DNA of 64,000 bases. Origin: Micromonospora peucetia (GTDB lineage Bacteria; Actinomycetota; Actinomycetes; Mycobacteriales; Micromonosporaceae). The stretch is from the NCBI RefSeq assembly GCF_900091625.1, contig NZ_FMIC01000002.1, positions 6,696,001 through 6,760,000 of the forward strand. The letters run 5' to 3'. The notes beneath the pieces were generated by a model. That model saw nothing but the letters and a program-made list of their open reading frames with translations. It did not search any database and was not told the DNA's origin. How positions within the stretch are numbered: the first letter of the stretch is position 1; every line of letters begins with the position of its first letter. Made by a program: the position numbers and the translations under genes. Shown here one piece after another: positions 15,917-24,351 of this stretch.

Positions 15917-18100
15917 CTAGACCGGCACGATCGGAACCTCGGCAGCACCACCAGCGGCAACGCCCTGCCCACCGCTCCGGCCCGCCGCACCGCCACTGGC
16001 CCTGCCCTCGTCCTCGGGCGGCAGCGGGTCACCGCCAGAACTCGGCGGTCCCGCGCTCACGCCCGGCGGGGCAGAAGCCCCGCCGCCCACGCCAGCACCA
16101 CCAGGGCTGGACAGCGGCGCGCTGCCAGCGGGTACACCGGCGCCCGAACCGCCCGACGTAATCGCCTGGTCTTGGGACGCCGCTTCCCCATTGGCCCGTC
16201 CGAGGGTCTCGCTGTCGTCCGCGGGCTGCGACAGCGGACTCCCGCTAAGGCTCGGCGATCCTGCGCTCGGACCCGACGGGGCAGCAGCCCCGCCGCCCAC
16301 ACCGGTGCTGCCGGGGGCATCATCGCCCGAGCCGGCCGACGCGGACGCCTGTTTCTGAGCTTCCTGCGGTGTCACCGGCAGGGCACCTTGCTCGCCGGTG
16401 GCGTCACCCGGCATGGTGAGTTGCCCGCGCGTCACGTCACCCTGGGCGGTGCGGAAATCCCGCTGCACCCCGGCAGCCTCGTCGGCGTTTTCACCCCCAG
16501 CGTCCTGCTCGCCGCCCGTAGAACTTGCGGGCTGACCGAACTGGTCGCTGTCGCCCCTGCCGCGCAGTGCCTCCACCTCATCCGGCAGCCCCGCCAGCGC
16601 ACCAGCCGGGCCGGTGGGAGACGCCGGGATGGTGGGGATAGCGTCGGCGTTGCCCTGCATCAGCGACGCCGCATCCAGGTCGCCCCCACCGTCCGACGGG
16701 TCGGCTAGACGCCGCGACGCGGCGTCGAGCCCGACCGCCCCGGCTGCCGAGGTCAGGAACCCTCGGGCGTCGACATCGGCGAGATAGCCGTCCCACATGC
16801 TCGTCAACCGCAGCAGAATCCACGGCGCGAGAACCATCAACACGATGATGAACAGACCCCGCAGCACGTTGACCACGTTGTCGCTCTCATAGGTAGTGCG
16901 GGTGCCGTAGATCCACAACGCCGCGATAAAGAACTTCGACGCCGCCAGCGCGTTGCAGGTCCAGAACCACTTCCGACCCCACGCGCGGGTTTCAGTCATG
17001 ACCTGCCCGGTCATCGCCATCGCTCCGAACAACGCCGCCCCTGCGGCCAGCAACGAGCGAAACACCAGCATCACGAACACCACCACCAGGCCGAACACGC
17101 CGACCACCGCGACAACGAAGGCCAACAGAACCGTGCCCGTGTCCGCAGTCAACGCGTTCAAGGCGTCGACCCACATACTCGGCTGCCACTCCCGCTGCTG
17201 GTTACGGGCGATCAGCGCCAGCGTCGCCTCATCCCAAGCCGCCATCAGCAGATACGCGATGCCGCCGGCGAACGCGATGCCGAACATCGCCCGGACCAAC
17301 CCGCCCAGGCTCGACAGCGGTCCCGGCCCGCTCACCCGCAGCCCGTTGATCGCCGTGGAGATCACGAAGACGATCAGCACCATCACGATCAGCACGCCGG
17401 AGATGTCGTTGTAGACGCCGTAAAACGGCTCATCAACCACCGTCGACGACTGCGTAAACACGACCTCGGCGAGCTTGCCCAACGCCCACGCGAACCCCGC
17501 CACCGCGATATCGGCCAGGCCCTCGAACCCCGTGCGCGCCGCTTCCTTCACCTGGGCGCCGACCTTGCAGGACACGTCCAACGGCCCGCACTCCGACGAC
17601 GCCTTCAGCGACGACGACGCCACCAACACCGACCGTAGCGCGCGGCAACGCTCGGCCTTCGCCGTCCACCGCGACGCGTTCGGTACGTCCTGCGCTGCTT
17701 TCGCGTCCAGCCGCTCGCAGCGCACCGGCTGCTCACCGACGGTCGGCAGCCGCTCGTCGAGCACCGACGGCGTGCCGTCCGGCGGCGGGGACTGCACCGT
17801 CACCGCCACCGCGTCGCAGTGCTCCTGCTCGATGGTGCTGGCTGCCGCGCTGCACACGGTCGTCCAACTCTTCCCTGCCTGCCACCGGGCCCACGGCAGG
17901 CACCAAGCAACCTGCGGCTGTGTCAACGGCTCGGCGCCGGTGCCGGGCCGAGTGTCAACCGGCGGGGCCGGGCACGCCGGGCCTGACGATGACGGCGACG
18001 GCGTTGGTGCCGCTGCGGCGGACGCGGGGAAAACCAACGCGACCGTCGTCGACGACACCACCGCGAGCAGCAGACGCAGCACCACGGGCAGGGCAGCCAT
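15917..18100 (-). CDS. VirB6/TrbL-like polytopic conjugation protein with long low-complexity tail
   Basis: Inner channel component, 727 residues. A signal-peptide-like N-terminus (hydrophobic 5-30) precedes an extracytoplasmic Cys-containing domain to about 190. Seven or so transmembrane helices then run between roughly 195 and 450 (for example GVLIVMVLIVFVISTAI and TVLLAFVVAVVGVFGLVVVF). The C-terminal 250 residues are Gly/Ser/Pro/Asp-rich and look disordered, as in VirB6-type proteins with cytoplasmic tails. The tail contains repeated GGSGAG and GVGGGA stretches, so slippage could change its length. It starts 3 nt after the upstream gene's stop. Confidence 0.82.
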   Translation of the reverse strand: MAALPVVLRLLLAVVSSTTVALVFPASAAAAPTPSPSSSGPACPAPPVDTRPGTGAEPLTQPQVAWCLPWARWQAGKSWTTVCSAAASTIEQEHCDAVAVTVQSPPPDGTPSVLDERLPTVGEQPVRCERLDAKAAQDVPNASRWTAKAERCRALRSVLVASSSLKASSECGPLDVSCKVGAQVKEAARTGFEGLADIAVAGFAWALGKLAEVVFTQSSTVVDEPFYGVYNDISGVLIVMVLIVFVISTAINGLRVSGPGPLSSLGGLVRAMFGIAFAGGIAYLLMAAWDEATLALIARNQQREWQPSMWVDALNALTADTGTVLLAFVVAVVGVFGLVVVFVMLVFRSLLAAGAALFGAMAMTGQVMTETRAWGRKWFWTCNALAASKFFIAALWIYGTRTTYESDNVVNVLRGLFIIVLMVLAPWILLRLTSMWDGYLADVDARGFLTSAAGAVGLDAASRRLADPSDGGGDLDAASLMQGNADAIPTIPASPTGPAGALAGLPDEVEALRGRGDSDQFGQPASSTGGEQDAGGENADEAAGVQRDFRTAQGDVTRGQLTMPGDATGEQGALPVTPQEAQKQASASAGSGDDAPGSTGVGGGAAAPSGPSAGSPSLSGSPLSQPADDSETLGRANGEAASQDQAITSGGSGAGVPAGSAPLSSPGGAGVGGGASAPPGVSAGPPSSGGDPLPPEDEGRASGGAAGRSGGQGVAAGGAAEVPIVPV

Positions 18101-18103
18101 CGC

Positions 18104-18793
18104 TCACACCGTCCCCGGCGCCCACGACCGCACGCCGAGCACATCGACCAAGGGCTGCATGTCCCTCGGCCCGCCGTCACGGCGGGTGCCACGCTGATCC
18201 GGCGGCGGCACCGGCACCGCACGCTCCGCACCCACCAGACGCCACCGGCCCTGCACCCACCGCACCGTCGCCGACTGCACGTACCATCCGCCCGCCAACC
18301 CGGCGCCCGGGTCTCCTGGATTGCCGGTGTTGCCGCTCAGGGTGCAGACGAGCATCCGCACCGCCACGTCGCGGTCCTCGGGCACGACCACGTCGAGGTC
18401 CATGTCGGGCACCCACACCCGCACAACGACCGTCTGCGCAATCGTCGGCTCGTCGGCCGGCGGCCCAACGAGGGGCTGCACCGCTGGTGCGGCGCCCTTG
18501 GCGGCGATCAGCTCCACCAGGGCCTGCCGGCTCGTCACGTCCCGTGTACCGGCCGCCGCCAGCACCTGAGTGAAGGCCGCTGCCGCGTCCGCGCCACCGC
18601 GCGGTGTGGCAGGGAAACCGACCGGCACCCCGGACTGCATCCGCTCGACGTACCGGGCAGCCACCTGCTGCTGCCGAACGCTCGCGCGCCCGATAGCGAA
18701 CACCGCCGCGCCAATGACCATCACCCCGACCAGTACCGCCACGAGGGCACCTGGCCGGTGGCCGGTGCTCGGCTTGAACTCCGCTCGACTCAT
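18104..18793 (-). CDS. Conjugation protein, VirB8/TcpC-like topology
   Basis: 229 residues with one N-terminal transmembrane helix (about 17-38). An extracytoplasmic domain follows, carrying TIAQTVVVRVWVPDMDLDVVVPEDRDVAVRMLVCTLSG and WYVQSATVRWVQGRWRLVGAE. A single anchor plus a small alpha/beta outer domain is the topology of VirB8/TcpC proteins, which scaffold the channel. The assignment rests on topology, secondary-structure pattern and location next to the VirB6-like gene, not on a recognised signature. It is followed by that gene after 3 nt. Confidence 0.7.
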   Translation of the reverse strand: MSRAEFKPSTGHRPGALVAVLVGVMVIGAAVFAIGRASVRQQQVAARYVERMQSGVPVGFPATPRGGADAAAAFTQVLAAAGTRDVTSRQALVELIAAKGAAPAVQPLVGPPADEPTIAQTVVVRVWVPDMDLDVVVPEDRDVAVRMLVCTLSGNTGNPGDPGAGLAGGWYVQSATVRWVQGRWRLVGAERAVPVPPPDQRGTRRDGGPRDMQPLVDVLGVRSWAPGTV

Positions 18794-18805
18794 CGCCGCC
18801 CCCGG

Positions 18806-19174
18806 TCAGATTTCGCTGAGCAGGAACGCGATGATCGACGTAGCCGACCCGACCACAATCGCCACCAGACCGGCCTTCCACATCATCGACTTGCCACGGT
18901 CGCTGATGATGTGCGCGCCGAAGATCGGCCCAATCCCGAACGCGATCGCCCCCGCCGCCAACCCCGCCACCGCCGAGATGACCCCGAGGAACAGAGCAGC
19001 GTTCGCGAGCTTGTAGAACAGATCCGAGCGCGGCACTGCCGCCGGGTCCGGGCTGATCCGGCTGAAGTCGAAGCCGCCACCCGACGGTTCGGGCGTCGGC
19101 GTAGGTGTCGGCGCCAGAAGCGCCACCACGCCAGGGGCACGCACCGTCATGACAGCCGCAAGCTGATGCAACAC
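18806..19174 (-). CDS. Small two-helix membrane protein, VirB2-like/DUF6112-type
   Basis: Up to 122 residues from a GTG at 19172-19174, or 114 from an ATG at 19150. A hydrophobic N-terminus with a short Pro/Thr/Glu linker leads to two transmembrane helices (about 60-85 and 100-120) separated by DRGKSMMWK. Small proteins with this layout sit next to VirB6- and VirB8-like genes in actinobacterial transfer regions and are thought to fill the pilin or VirB2 position. It lies between the MinD-like gene and the VirB8-like gene, 12 nt from the latter. Confidence 0.68.
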   Translation of the reverse strand: MLHQLAAVMTVRAPGVVALLAPTPTPTPEPSGGGFDFSRISPDPAAVPRSDLFYKLANAALFLGVISAVAGLAAGAIAFGIGPIFGAHIISDRGKSMMWKAGLVAIVVGSATSIIAFLLSEI

Positions 19175-19176
19175 GA

Positions 19177-20235
19177 TTACTTCTCCCCGTTCGGGGCCGA
19201 CCTTGGGCCGTTGGCAGCCACAGGGTCAGCCGGACATCTGTCAACAACTGCCGCGGCGACCTCGGTCAATGCCGACCGTGTGGCCTTCGTCAACACCCGC
19301 GGGTCCAGTGGATCCGGGTGCACGAGCGTCGGGTCGTATGGCACGCGTACCAGCACCGCTGCAGATTGGCGCGCCAGCTGCTCTACCGCTCGCACCTCAC
19401 GCGCCACGGACGGCGACGTCGCCATGACGACCACCACGGCCCGGTCAGGCACCTGCGTCAGTCCCGCGGTGCGCATGTGTGCCAACAGCCGCAAGGTGTG
19501 CTGCACCGAGTCCACCGTCGCCCGCGACACCAACACCGGAACCGTCGCCCAACTCAACGCCCGCCACGTCGACGCGCTGTGCGCCGTCGGCAAATCCAGC
19601 AACGCCAACTGGAACACCGCGCGCAGATGAGCGACCACCCCGAACAGCTCCGGCCACGTCGGCGGTCGCCGCTTCGACGACAGTTTGCTTTCCCCCACCA
19701 GCACCCGCAGGCCCGTCGGACCAACCTGCGTCAGCCGCTCCGCTACGCTGCCGGCCGCCAGATCCGCGCCAGCCGTCACCGCGTCCCACACCGTCGATGA
19801 GCTACGGCGGACCACTCGGTGCTCCAGACCGCCCCACGCCCGCAACGTGGCGTCAACCGCGACCACCGGATCAGGCACCGCAAGCGCCAGGAGACCACCC
19901 AGCGCAGCGGTCAACGCAGACCGCCCCACCCCGCCGTCCGCCGACGACACGCAGACCAGTGGGCATCTTTCGCTCAGCAGCGCCGCCCGCCACCACAGTG
20001 ACTCCACCCGCCTGCCCGCACCGAACTCGCGGGGGATTCCCCGCCTCGCCGCCGCATCCGCACGGCGACGCCATTGCAAGGTCAACGCCTGAACCCGGGC
20101 GGCAATCTCTTCAGGGGTAGGCGCCGGCGGAAAGGTCCTCTGCCCCACCGCCGGCTCCCCCAGCCCGCCACCGCGCTCACCCAAAGGCACGCCAGCGGTG
20201 GCCTGTTCGGGCTGCCCGTCTGATGGATCTTGCAC
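19177..20235 (-). CDS. MinD/ParA-like ATPase of the conjugation module, deviant P-loop
   Basis: 352 residues, first gene of the long minus-strand operon. It starts at GTG 20233-20235 with GGGAGG six nt upstream. The SIMIBI-type core carries SSADGGVGRSALTAALGG near 95-112 where ParA/MinD proteins have KGGVGKT. The two lysines that bind phosphate are replaced (Asp and Arg), so ATP handling may differ. Switch-like sequences (VVAVDATLRAWGG, LALLDLPTAHS) are retained. Proteins of this kind are common at the head of actinobacterial transfer operons and may position the machinery. A role in partition of the excised element is an alternative. Confidence 0.75.
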   Translation of the reverse strand: MQDPSDGQPEQATAGVPLGERGGGLGEPAVGQRTFPPAPTPEEIAARVQALTLQWRRRADAAARRGIPREFGAGRRVESLWWRAALLSERCPLVCVSSADGGVGRSALTAALGGLLALAVPDPVVAVDATLRAWGGLEHRVVRRSSSTVWDAVTAGADLAAGSVAERLTQVGPTGLRVLVGESKLSSKRRPPTWPELFGVVAHLRAVFQLALLDLPTAHSASTWRALSWATVPVLVSRATVDSVQHTLRLLAHMRTAGLTQVPDRAVVVVMATSPSVAREVRAVEQLARQSAAVLVRVPYDPTLVHPDPLDPRVLTKATRSALTEVAAAVVDRCPADPVAANGPRSAPNGEK

Positions 20236-20554
20236 GTCCGCCTCCCGAAGGCTTGCCGTACAGCACTAGCCGCCGCCCACATCGAGGCGGCCGGTCCCCC
20301 GTTGCTGTCACGACCTGGACGCTGACCAAACGAAGCAGGCCCACAGAGTCCAGCGCAAACGCTCCAACGCCGACCTCCCACAAACCGAGAAGCCACCTCA
20401 CCGGCAGCGGCCCGATCCGCTACGCTCACCCAGCGCACTTCACCTGATGTGAAGTGCACTTCATGAGAGATACTGCGAGCTAAGCACGGACTACACAGCG
20501 AGGTCAACTAAAGTTCTGAGTTGCAGCTACAAGTGGTTGAAGTTGGGAGGCTCC
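20236..20554. promoter_or_regulatory. Divergent promoter region with nested palindromic operator
   Basis: This is the 319-bp gap between the MinD-like transfer operon (leftward) and the XRE regulator (rightward). At 20435-20457 the arms GCACTTCAC and GTGAAGTGC flank 5 nt. At 20450-20463 lies the perfect 14-bp palindrome TGAAGTGCACTTCA, overlapping the right arm. Three copies of the half-site ACTTCA/TGAAGT thus stand within 30 bp. This suits binding by a dimeric regulator, most likely the adjacent XRE protein, controlling the transfer operon and itself. No gene is seen in the gap. Confidence 0.6.
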
Positions 20555-21022
20555 ATGGAGGACAGACCAGCCGACCAGACCGAGGCCGCAACCTCCGAGC
20601 TCATCCAAAGCAGACTCCGCGCCCTCTTCGCCGCCAGCCCGCCGGGCAGGGCGCCATACACAGAACACGAAGTCGCAGTCGCACTCACCAAAGCCGGCCA
20701 CAAGATCACCGCGAACGGTATCCGCCACCTACTTAAGGCACCACGAATCAACCCCAAGGCCTCGACCGTCCGCGGCCTTGCAAAGTTCTTCAACGTGCCG
20801 GTCGGCTATCTCCTCGGCGACAGCAAACAGCCCGAGGATCCCAATCCAAGAGTCCGCGTGATGACACGATCCATCACAAAACTCTCACCCGCCGCTCAAG
20901 ACGGCCTCCAAGTGATCATCGACAACCTGCTCCGAGTCGAAGAGGACGCGCGCGGCGGCGAAAGCAGGATCGACACGCAACGGCCCGACCCCGATCGCCG
21001 ACAGGAAAGCACGGACCAGTAA
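20555..21022 (+). CDS. XRE-family transcriptional regulator
   Basis: 155-residue regulator with a helix-turn-helix near residues 30-85 (YTEHEVAVALTKAGHKITANGIRHLLKAPRINPKASTVRGLAKFFNVPVGYLLGD), the Cro/C1-type five-helix pattern ending in the usual VPxxYLL. The ATG at 20555 is preferred: GGGAGG lies five nt upstream. The in-frame ATG at 20537 lacks a good site. The C-terminal 60 residues are helical and polar, probably for dimerisation. It is divergent from the transfer operon and flanked by a palindromic operator, so it is probably the switch of the integrated element. The IS110 pair begins 51 nt after its stop. Confidence 0.85.
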   Translation: MEDRPADQTEAATSELIQSRLRALFAASPPGRAPYTEHEVAVALTKAGHKITANGIRHLLKAPRINPKASTVRGLAKFFNVPVGYLLGDSKQPEDPNPRVRVMTRSITKLSPAAQDGLQVIIDNLLRVEEDARGGESRIDTQRPDPDRRQESTDQ

Positions 21023-21073
21023 GGCTTTTCCCTGGATATTGCCGGTGCGAATGCCTACACCAGACAGCCCCCC

Positions 21074-21295
21074 GTTACCTTTTTGATTGTCCCCAGTCGG
21101 GGACCCTCGGTCGCCCGGCCCGGTATGACTTACTTCCCCTGTCGTGTGGATGATCCGGGGGGTGTTGTCGCCGGGTCGGGTGGCGTCGGCGGACCGCTGA
21201 TAGGGACACGGCCACCCGTGTTGGGGTAGGTCTCTTCGTAACGTGGCTGCCGGCAGTCCGACGCCTGACCAGCGGCCGGGGCCACGAGAGGATGC
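21074..21295 (+). ncRNA. Putative IS110 bridge RNA, copy A
   Basis: IS110 elements are known to express a structured RNA from the non-coding end next to the recombinase; its two loops pair with target and donor DNA. This 222-nt segment is G+C-rich and self-complementary (for example CCCCAG-TC-GGGGA at the start). Two stretches match the element's own ends: GGGGGGTGT at 21157-21165 is complementary to ACACCCCCC of the right end, and CGTAACG near 21237 can pair with CGTTAC of the left end. These would be donor-guide segments. The target loop would be the upstream part near 21126-21150, where the two copies differ. Boundaries are approximate. Confidence 0.55.
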
Positions 21296-22510
21296 GTGGA
21301 GGCGGGTGTGGTGCACGACGGTTACGGCGTCTACCTCGGGTTGGACGTCGGCAAAGAAGGCCATCACGCGGTCGGGTTGGGCCCGGACGGCAAGCGGCTG
21401 CACGACGCGCCGTTGCCGAATACCGAGGCCCGGCTGCGGCAGCTGTTCGACAAACTCGCCCGTCACGGCACGGTGTTGGTGGTGGTCGACCAGCCGGCCT
21501 CGATCGGCGCCTTGCCGGTCGCGGTGGCTCGGGCGTGTGGGCATCAGGTGGCCTATCTGCCAGGGCTGGCGATGCGTCGGATCGCTGACCTGCACCCGGG
21601 TTCGGCGAAGACTGACGCTCGTGACGCCTATGTCATCGCTGACGCGGCCCGCACCCTGCCGCACACGCTGCGGCGGGTCGACATCGGCGACGAGACCTTG
21701 GCCGAGTTGGAAGTCCTGGTGGGCTTCGACGACGACCTTGCTGGCGAAGCCACTCGAGTGTCGAACCGTATCCGGGGCCTGCTGACGCAGATCCACCCCG
21801 CCCTGGAACGGGTCCTCGGCCCGAAAGTGCATCACAAGGCGACCCTGGAGCTGCTGTCGCGCTGCGGCGGTCCGGTCGGGTTACGCAAGGCCGGCCGCCG
21901 CAAACTGATGTCCATCGCCGGGCCTCACGCACCACGCATGGGTGAGCGCCTCGTCGAGCAGGTCATGATCGCCCTCGACGAGCAAACCGTCACCGTCCCC
22001 GGCACCCAAGCTGCGGAGACGATCCTGCCCCGCCTCGCCGACAGCCTCCGCGACGTCCTACGACAACGCGACCAAATCGCCGACCAGGTCGAGAGGATGC
22101 TTGATGCGCACCCTCTTGCCCCGGTCCTGACCTCGATGCCCGGCATCGGCGTCAGGACCGCAGCCCGGATCCTGCTCGAAGTCGGCGACGGCACCGCCTT
22201 CGCCACCCCCGGGCACCTCGCCGCCTACGCCGGCCTCGCCCCGGTAACCCGACGATCCGGCAGCAGCATCCGCGGCGAACACCCACCGCGAGGCGGCAAC
22301 AAAAACCTCAAACGCGCGTTCTTCCTCGCCGCGTTCGCGTCCCTCGCCGACCCCGTCAGCAGGGCCTACTACGACCGCAAACGCGCCGAAGGCAAACGCC
22401 ACAACGCCGCACTCATCTGCCTCGCCCGACGCCGCTGCGACGTCCTCTACGCCATGCTCCGCGACAAGATCCCCTACCAACCCCGCCCCACCACACCCAT
22501 CGTCGCTTGA
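21296..22510 (+). CDS. IS110-family transposase (DEDD recombinase), copy A
   Basis: 404 residues from a GTG at 21296. The N-terminal RuvC-like DEDD domain shows LGLDVGKEGHHAVGLGPDG near 14-32, VVVDQPASIG near 62 and DARDAYVIADAART near 105. The C-terminal Tnp_20 domain has SMPGIGVRTAARILLEVGD near 270 and FATPGHLAAYAGLAPVTRRSGSS, which contains the conserved Ser region of IS110 enzymes. The first residues have alternative GTG starts. It differs from copy B by a single residue that I could find (Cys versus Ala in ARAxGHQVAYL) and a few silent changes. Confidence 0.93.
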   Translation: MEAGVVHDGYGVYLGLDVGKEGHHAVGLGPDGKRLHDAPLPNTEARLRQLFDKLARHGTVLVVVDQPASIGALPVAVARACGHQVAYLPGLAMRRIADLHPGSAKTDARDAYVIADAARTLPHTLRRVDIGDETLAELEVLVGFDDDLAGEATRVSNRIRGLLTQIHPALERVLGPKVHHKATLELLSRCGGPVGLRKAGRRKLMSIAGPHAPRMGERLVEQVMIALDEQTVTVPGTQAAETILPRLADSLRDVLRQRDQIADQVERMLDAHPLAPVLTSMPGIGVRTAARILLEVGDGTAFATPGHLAAYAGLAPVTRRSGSSIRGEHPPRGGNKNLKRAFFLAAFASLADPVSRAYYDRKRAEGKRHNAALICLARRRCDVLYAMLRDKIPYQPRPTTPIVA

Positions 22511-22534
22511 CGAAACCCATAGGGACACCCCCCC

Positions 22535-22756
22535 GTTACCTTTTTGATCGTCCCCAGCCGGGGACCCTCGGTCGCCCGGCCCGGTATGACTTCCTGCCCC
22601 TGTCGTTTGGATGATCCGGGGGGTGTTGTCGCCGGGTCGGGTGGCGTCGGCGGACCGCTGATAGGGACACGGCCACCCGTGTTGGGGTAGGTCTCTTCGT
22701 AACGTGGCTGCCGGCAGTCCGACGCCTGACCAGCGGCCGGGGCCACGAGAGGATGC
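22535..22756 (+). ncRNA. Putative IS110 bridge RNA, copy B
   Basis: Counterpart of the copy A non-coding segment. Over 222 nt I count five differences. Two are T-to-C changes in or beside the first hairpin. The other three lie within a 20-nt stretch: copy A has TTACTTCCCCTGTCGTGTGG and copy B TTCCTGCCCCTGTCGTTTGG. The remaining 140 nt up to the transposase start, including the two putative donor-pairing stretches, are identical. The pattern agrees with a conserved donor loop and a drifted or retargeted target loop. Confidence 0.5.
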
Positions 22757-23971
22757 GTGGAGGCGGGTGTGGTGCACGACGGTTACGGCGTCTACCTCGG
22801 GTTGGACGTCGGCAAAGAAGGCCATCACGCGGTCGGGTTGGGCCCGGACGGCAAGCGGCTGCACGACGCGCCGCTGCCGAATACCGAGGCCCGGCTGCGG
22901 CAACTGTTCGACAAACTCGCCCGTCACGGCACGGTGTTGGTGGTGGTCGACCAGCCGGCCTCGATCGGCGCCTTGCCGGTCGCGGTCGCTCGGGCGGCCG
23001 GGCATCAGGTGGCCTATCTGCCAGGGCTGGCGATGCGTCGGATCGCTGACCTGCACCCGGGTTCGGCGAAGACTGACGCGCGTGACGCCTATGTCATCGC
23101 TGACGCGGCCCGCACCCTGCCGCACACGCTGCGGCGGGTCGACATCGGCGACGAGACCTTGGCCGAGTTGGAAGTCCTGGTGGGCTTCGACGACGACCTC
23201 GCCGGCGAAGCCACCCGAGTGTCGAACCGTATCCGGGGCCTGCTGACGCAGATCCACCCCGCCCTGGAACGGGTCCTCGGCCCGAAAGTGCATCACAAGG
23301 CGACCCTGGAGCTGCTGTCGCGCTGCGGCGGTCCGGTCGGGTTACGCAAGGCCGGCCGCCGCAAACTGATGTCCATCGCCGGGCCTCACGCACCACGCAT
23401 GGGTGAGCGCCTCGTCGAGCAGGTCATGATCGCCCTCGACGAGCAAACCGTCACCGTCCCCGGCACCCAAGCTGCGGAGACGATCCTGCCCCGCCTCGCC
23501 GACAGCCTCCGCGACGTCCTACGACAACGCGACCAAATCGCCGACCAGGTCGAGAGGATGCTTGATGCGCACCCTCTTGCCCCGGTCCTGACCTCGATGC
23601 CCGGCATCGGCGTCAGGACCGCAGCCCGGATCCTGCTCGAAGTCGGCGACGGCACCGCCTTCGCCACCCCCGGGCACCTCGCCGCCTACGCCGGCCTCGC
23701 CCCGGTAACCCGACGATCCGGCAGCAGCATCCGCGGCGAACACCCACCCCGAGGCGGCAACAAAAACCTCAAACGCGCGTTCTTCCTCGCCGCGTTCGCG
23801 TCCCTCGCCGACCCCGTCAGCCGGGCCTACTACGACCGCAAACGCGCCGAAGGCAAACGCCACAACGCCGCACTCATCTGCCTCGCCCGACGCCGCTGCG
23901 ACGTCCTCTACGCCATGCTCCGCGACAAGATCCCCTACCAACCCCGCCCCACCACACCCATCGTCGCTTGA
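22757..23971 (+). CDS. IS110-family transposase (DEDD recombinase), copy B
   Basis: 404 residues, nearly identical to the copy A protein (Ala instead of Cys in ARAAGHQVAYL). The same DEDD residues and C-terminal Tnp_20 motif are present, and the frame is intact, so both copies look active. GTG start at 22757, with the same short spacing to the non-coding segment. Near identity at DNA level, including third positions, means the duplication is recent. Confidence 0.93.
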   Translation: MEAGVVHDGYGVYLGLDVGKEGHHAVGLGPDGKRLHDAPLPNTEARLRQLFDKLARHGTVLVVVDQPASIGALPVAVARAAGHQVAYLPGLAMRRIADLHPGSAKTDARDAYVIADAARTLPHTLRRVDIGDETLAELEVLVGFDDDLAGEATRVSNRIRGLLTQIHPALERVLGPKVHHKATLELLSRCGGPVGLRKAGRRKLMSIAGPHAPRMGERLVEQVMIALDEQTVTVPGTQAAETILPRLADSLRDVLRQRDQIADQVERMLDAHPLAPVLTSMPGIGVRTAARILLEVGDGTAFATPGHLAAYAGLAPVTRRSGSSIRGEHPPRGGNKNLKRAFFLAAFASLADPVSRAYYDRKRAEGKRHNAALICLARRRCDVLYAMLRDKIPYQPRPTTPIVA

Positions 23972-23995
23972 CGAAACCCATAGGGACACCCCCCC

Positions 23996-24351
23996 GAGGC
24001 GGCCGAGTTGGCGAGCCTGGACTTGACCATGCTCCTCGTCACGACCGAGTGACGCAGCAAATCCGCCGTGCGAGAACTACTCACCCAACAAGGCATCATC
24101 ACCGTAGAAATTGGCTCGCTACATCTACTACGAACGCCTCCACACCGCTTGCCCGACATTTCCGGGGCCGGTAGTCGGCCGCCGATCGAGGAAGAGAGAC
24201 GTGATTACACCAGCTTTTCGGAACAACTCGGACGCCACACTGAGCTGATCACCCATCAACCGCCACATTGGATGGGGCGTAAGTCCCGTACGACCCGAGC
24301 CGACACCACCGACGCAACACTCGCCACCGACACCCTGCTCACGCACCCCGC
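23996..24351. other. Intergenic region between IS110 pair and CRISPR array 1
   Basis: I see no convincing gene. If the two IS110 copies are removed at the C-tract, a short open frame runs on the plus strand from just after the XRE stop (about 21023) to the TGA near 24055, ending AAELASLDLTMLLVTTE. A small coding remnant may thus have been split by the insertion. A longer plus-strand frame (24068-24439) has weak composition and runs into the array leader, so I do not call it. Confidence 0.4.

Larger units (their letters stand above)
21074..22534 (+). mobile_element. IS110-type insertion sequence, copy A of a tandem pair
   Basis: 1461-bp unit from GTTACC at 21074 to the C-tract at 22534, directly followed by copy B. 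The ends show no terminal inverted repeats, as expected for IS110. The left end has about 220 nt of non-coding DNA followed by the transposase gene, then 24 nt to the right end (ACCCATAGGGACACCCCCCC). Exact ends inside the C-tract cannot be fixed. The left chromosomal flank is ...CTACACCAGACAGCCCCCC. Confidence 0.85.
22535..23995 (+). mobile_element. IS110-type insertion sequence, copy B of a tandem pair
   Basis: Second 1461-bp unit, abutting copy A with no intervening DNA. The right flank is GAGGCGGCCGAGTTGG. The right ends of the two copies are identical (CATAGGGACACCCCCCC). The tandem junction therefore joins the right end of A to the left end of B, the arrangement expected when one copy inserts at the terminus of the other or after circle integration. 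Confidence 0.85.

Noticed and set aside
23996..24060. Possible cas2-like remnant (LDLTMLLVTTE)
   Set aside because: Only about ten residues resemble the Cas2 first strand, and they are at the end of a frame rather than the start. It continues the frame after the XRE gene when the IS110 pair is removed.
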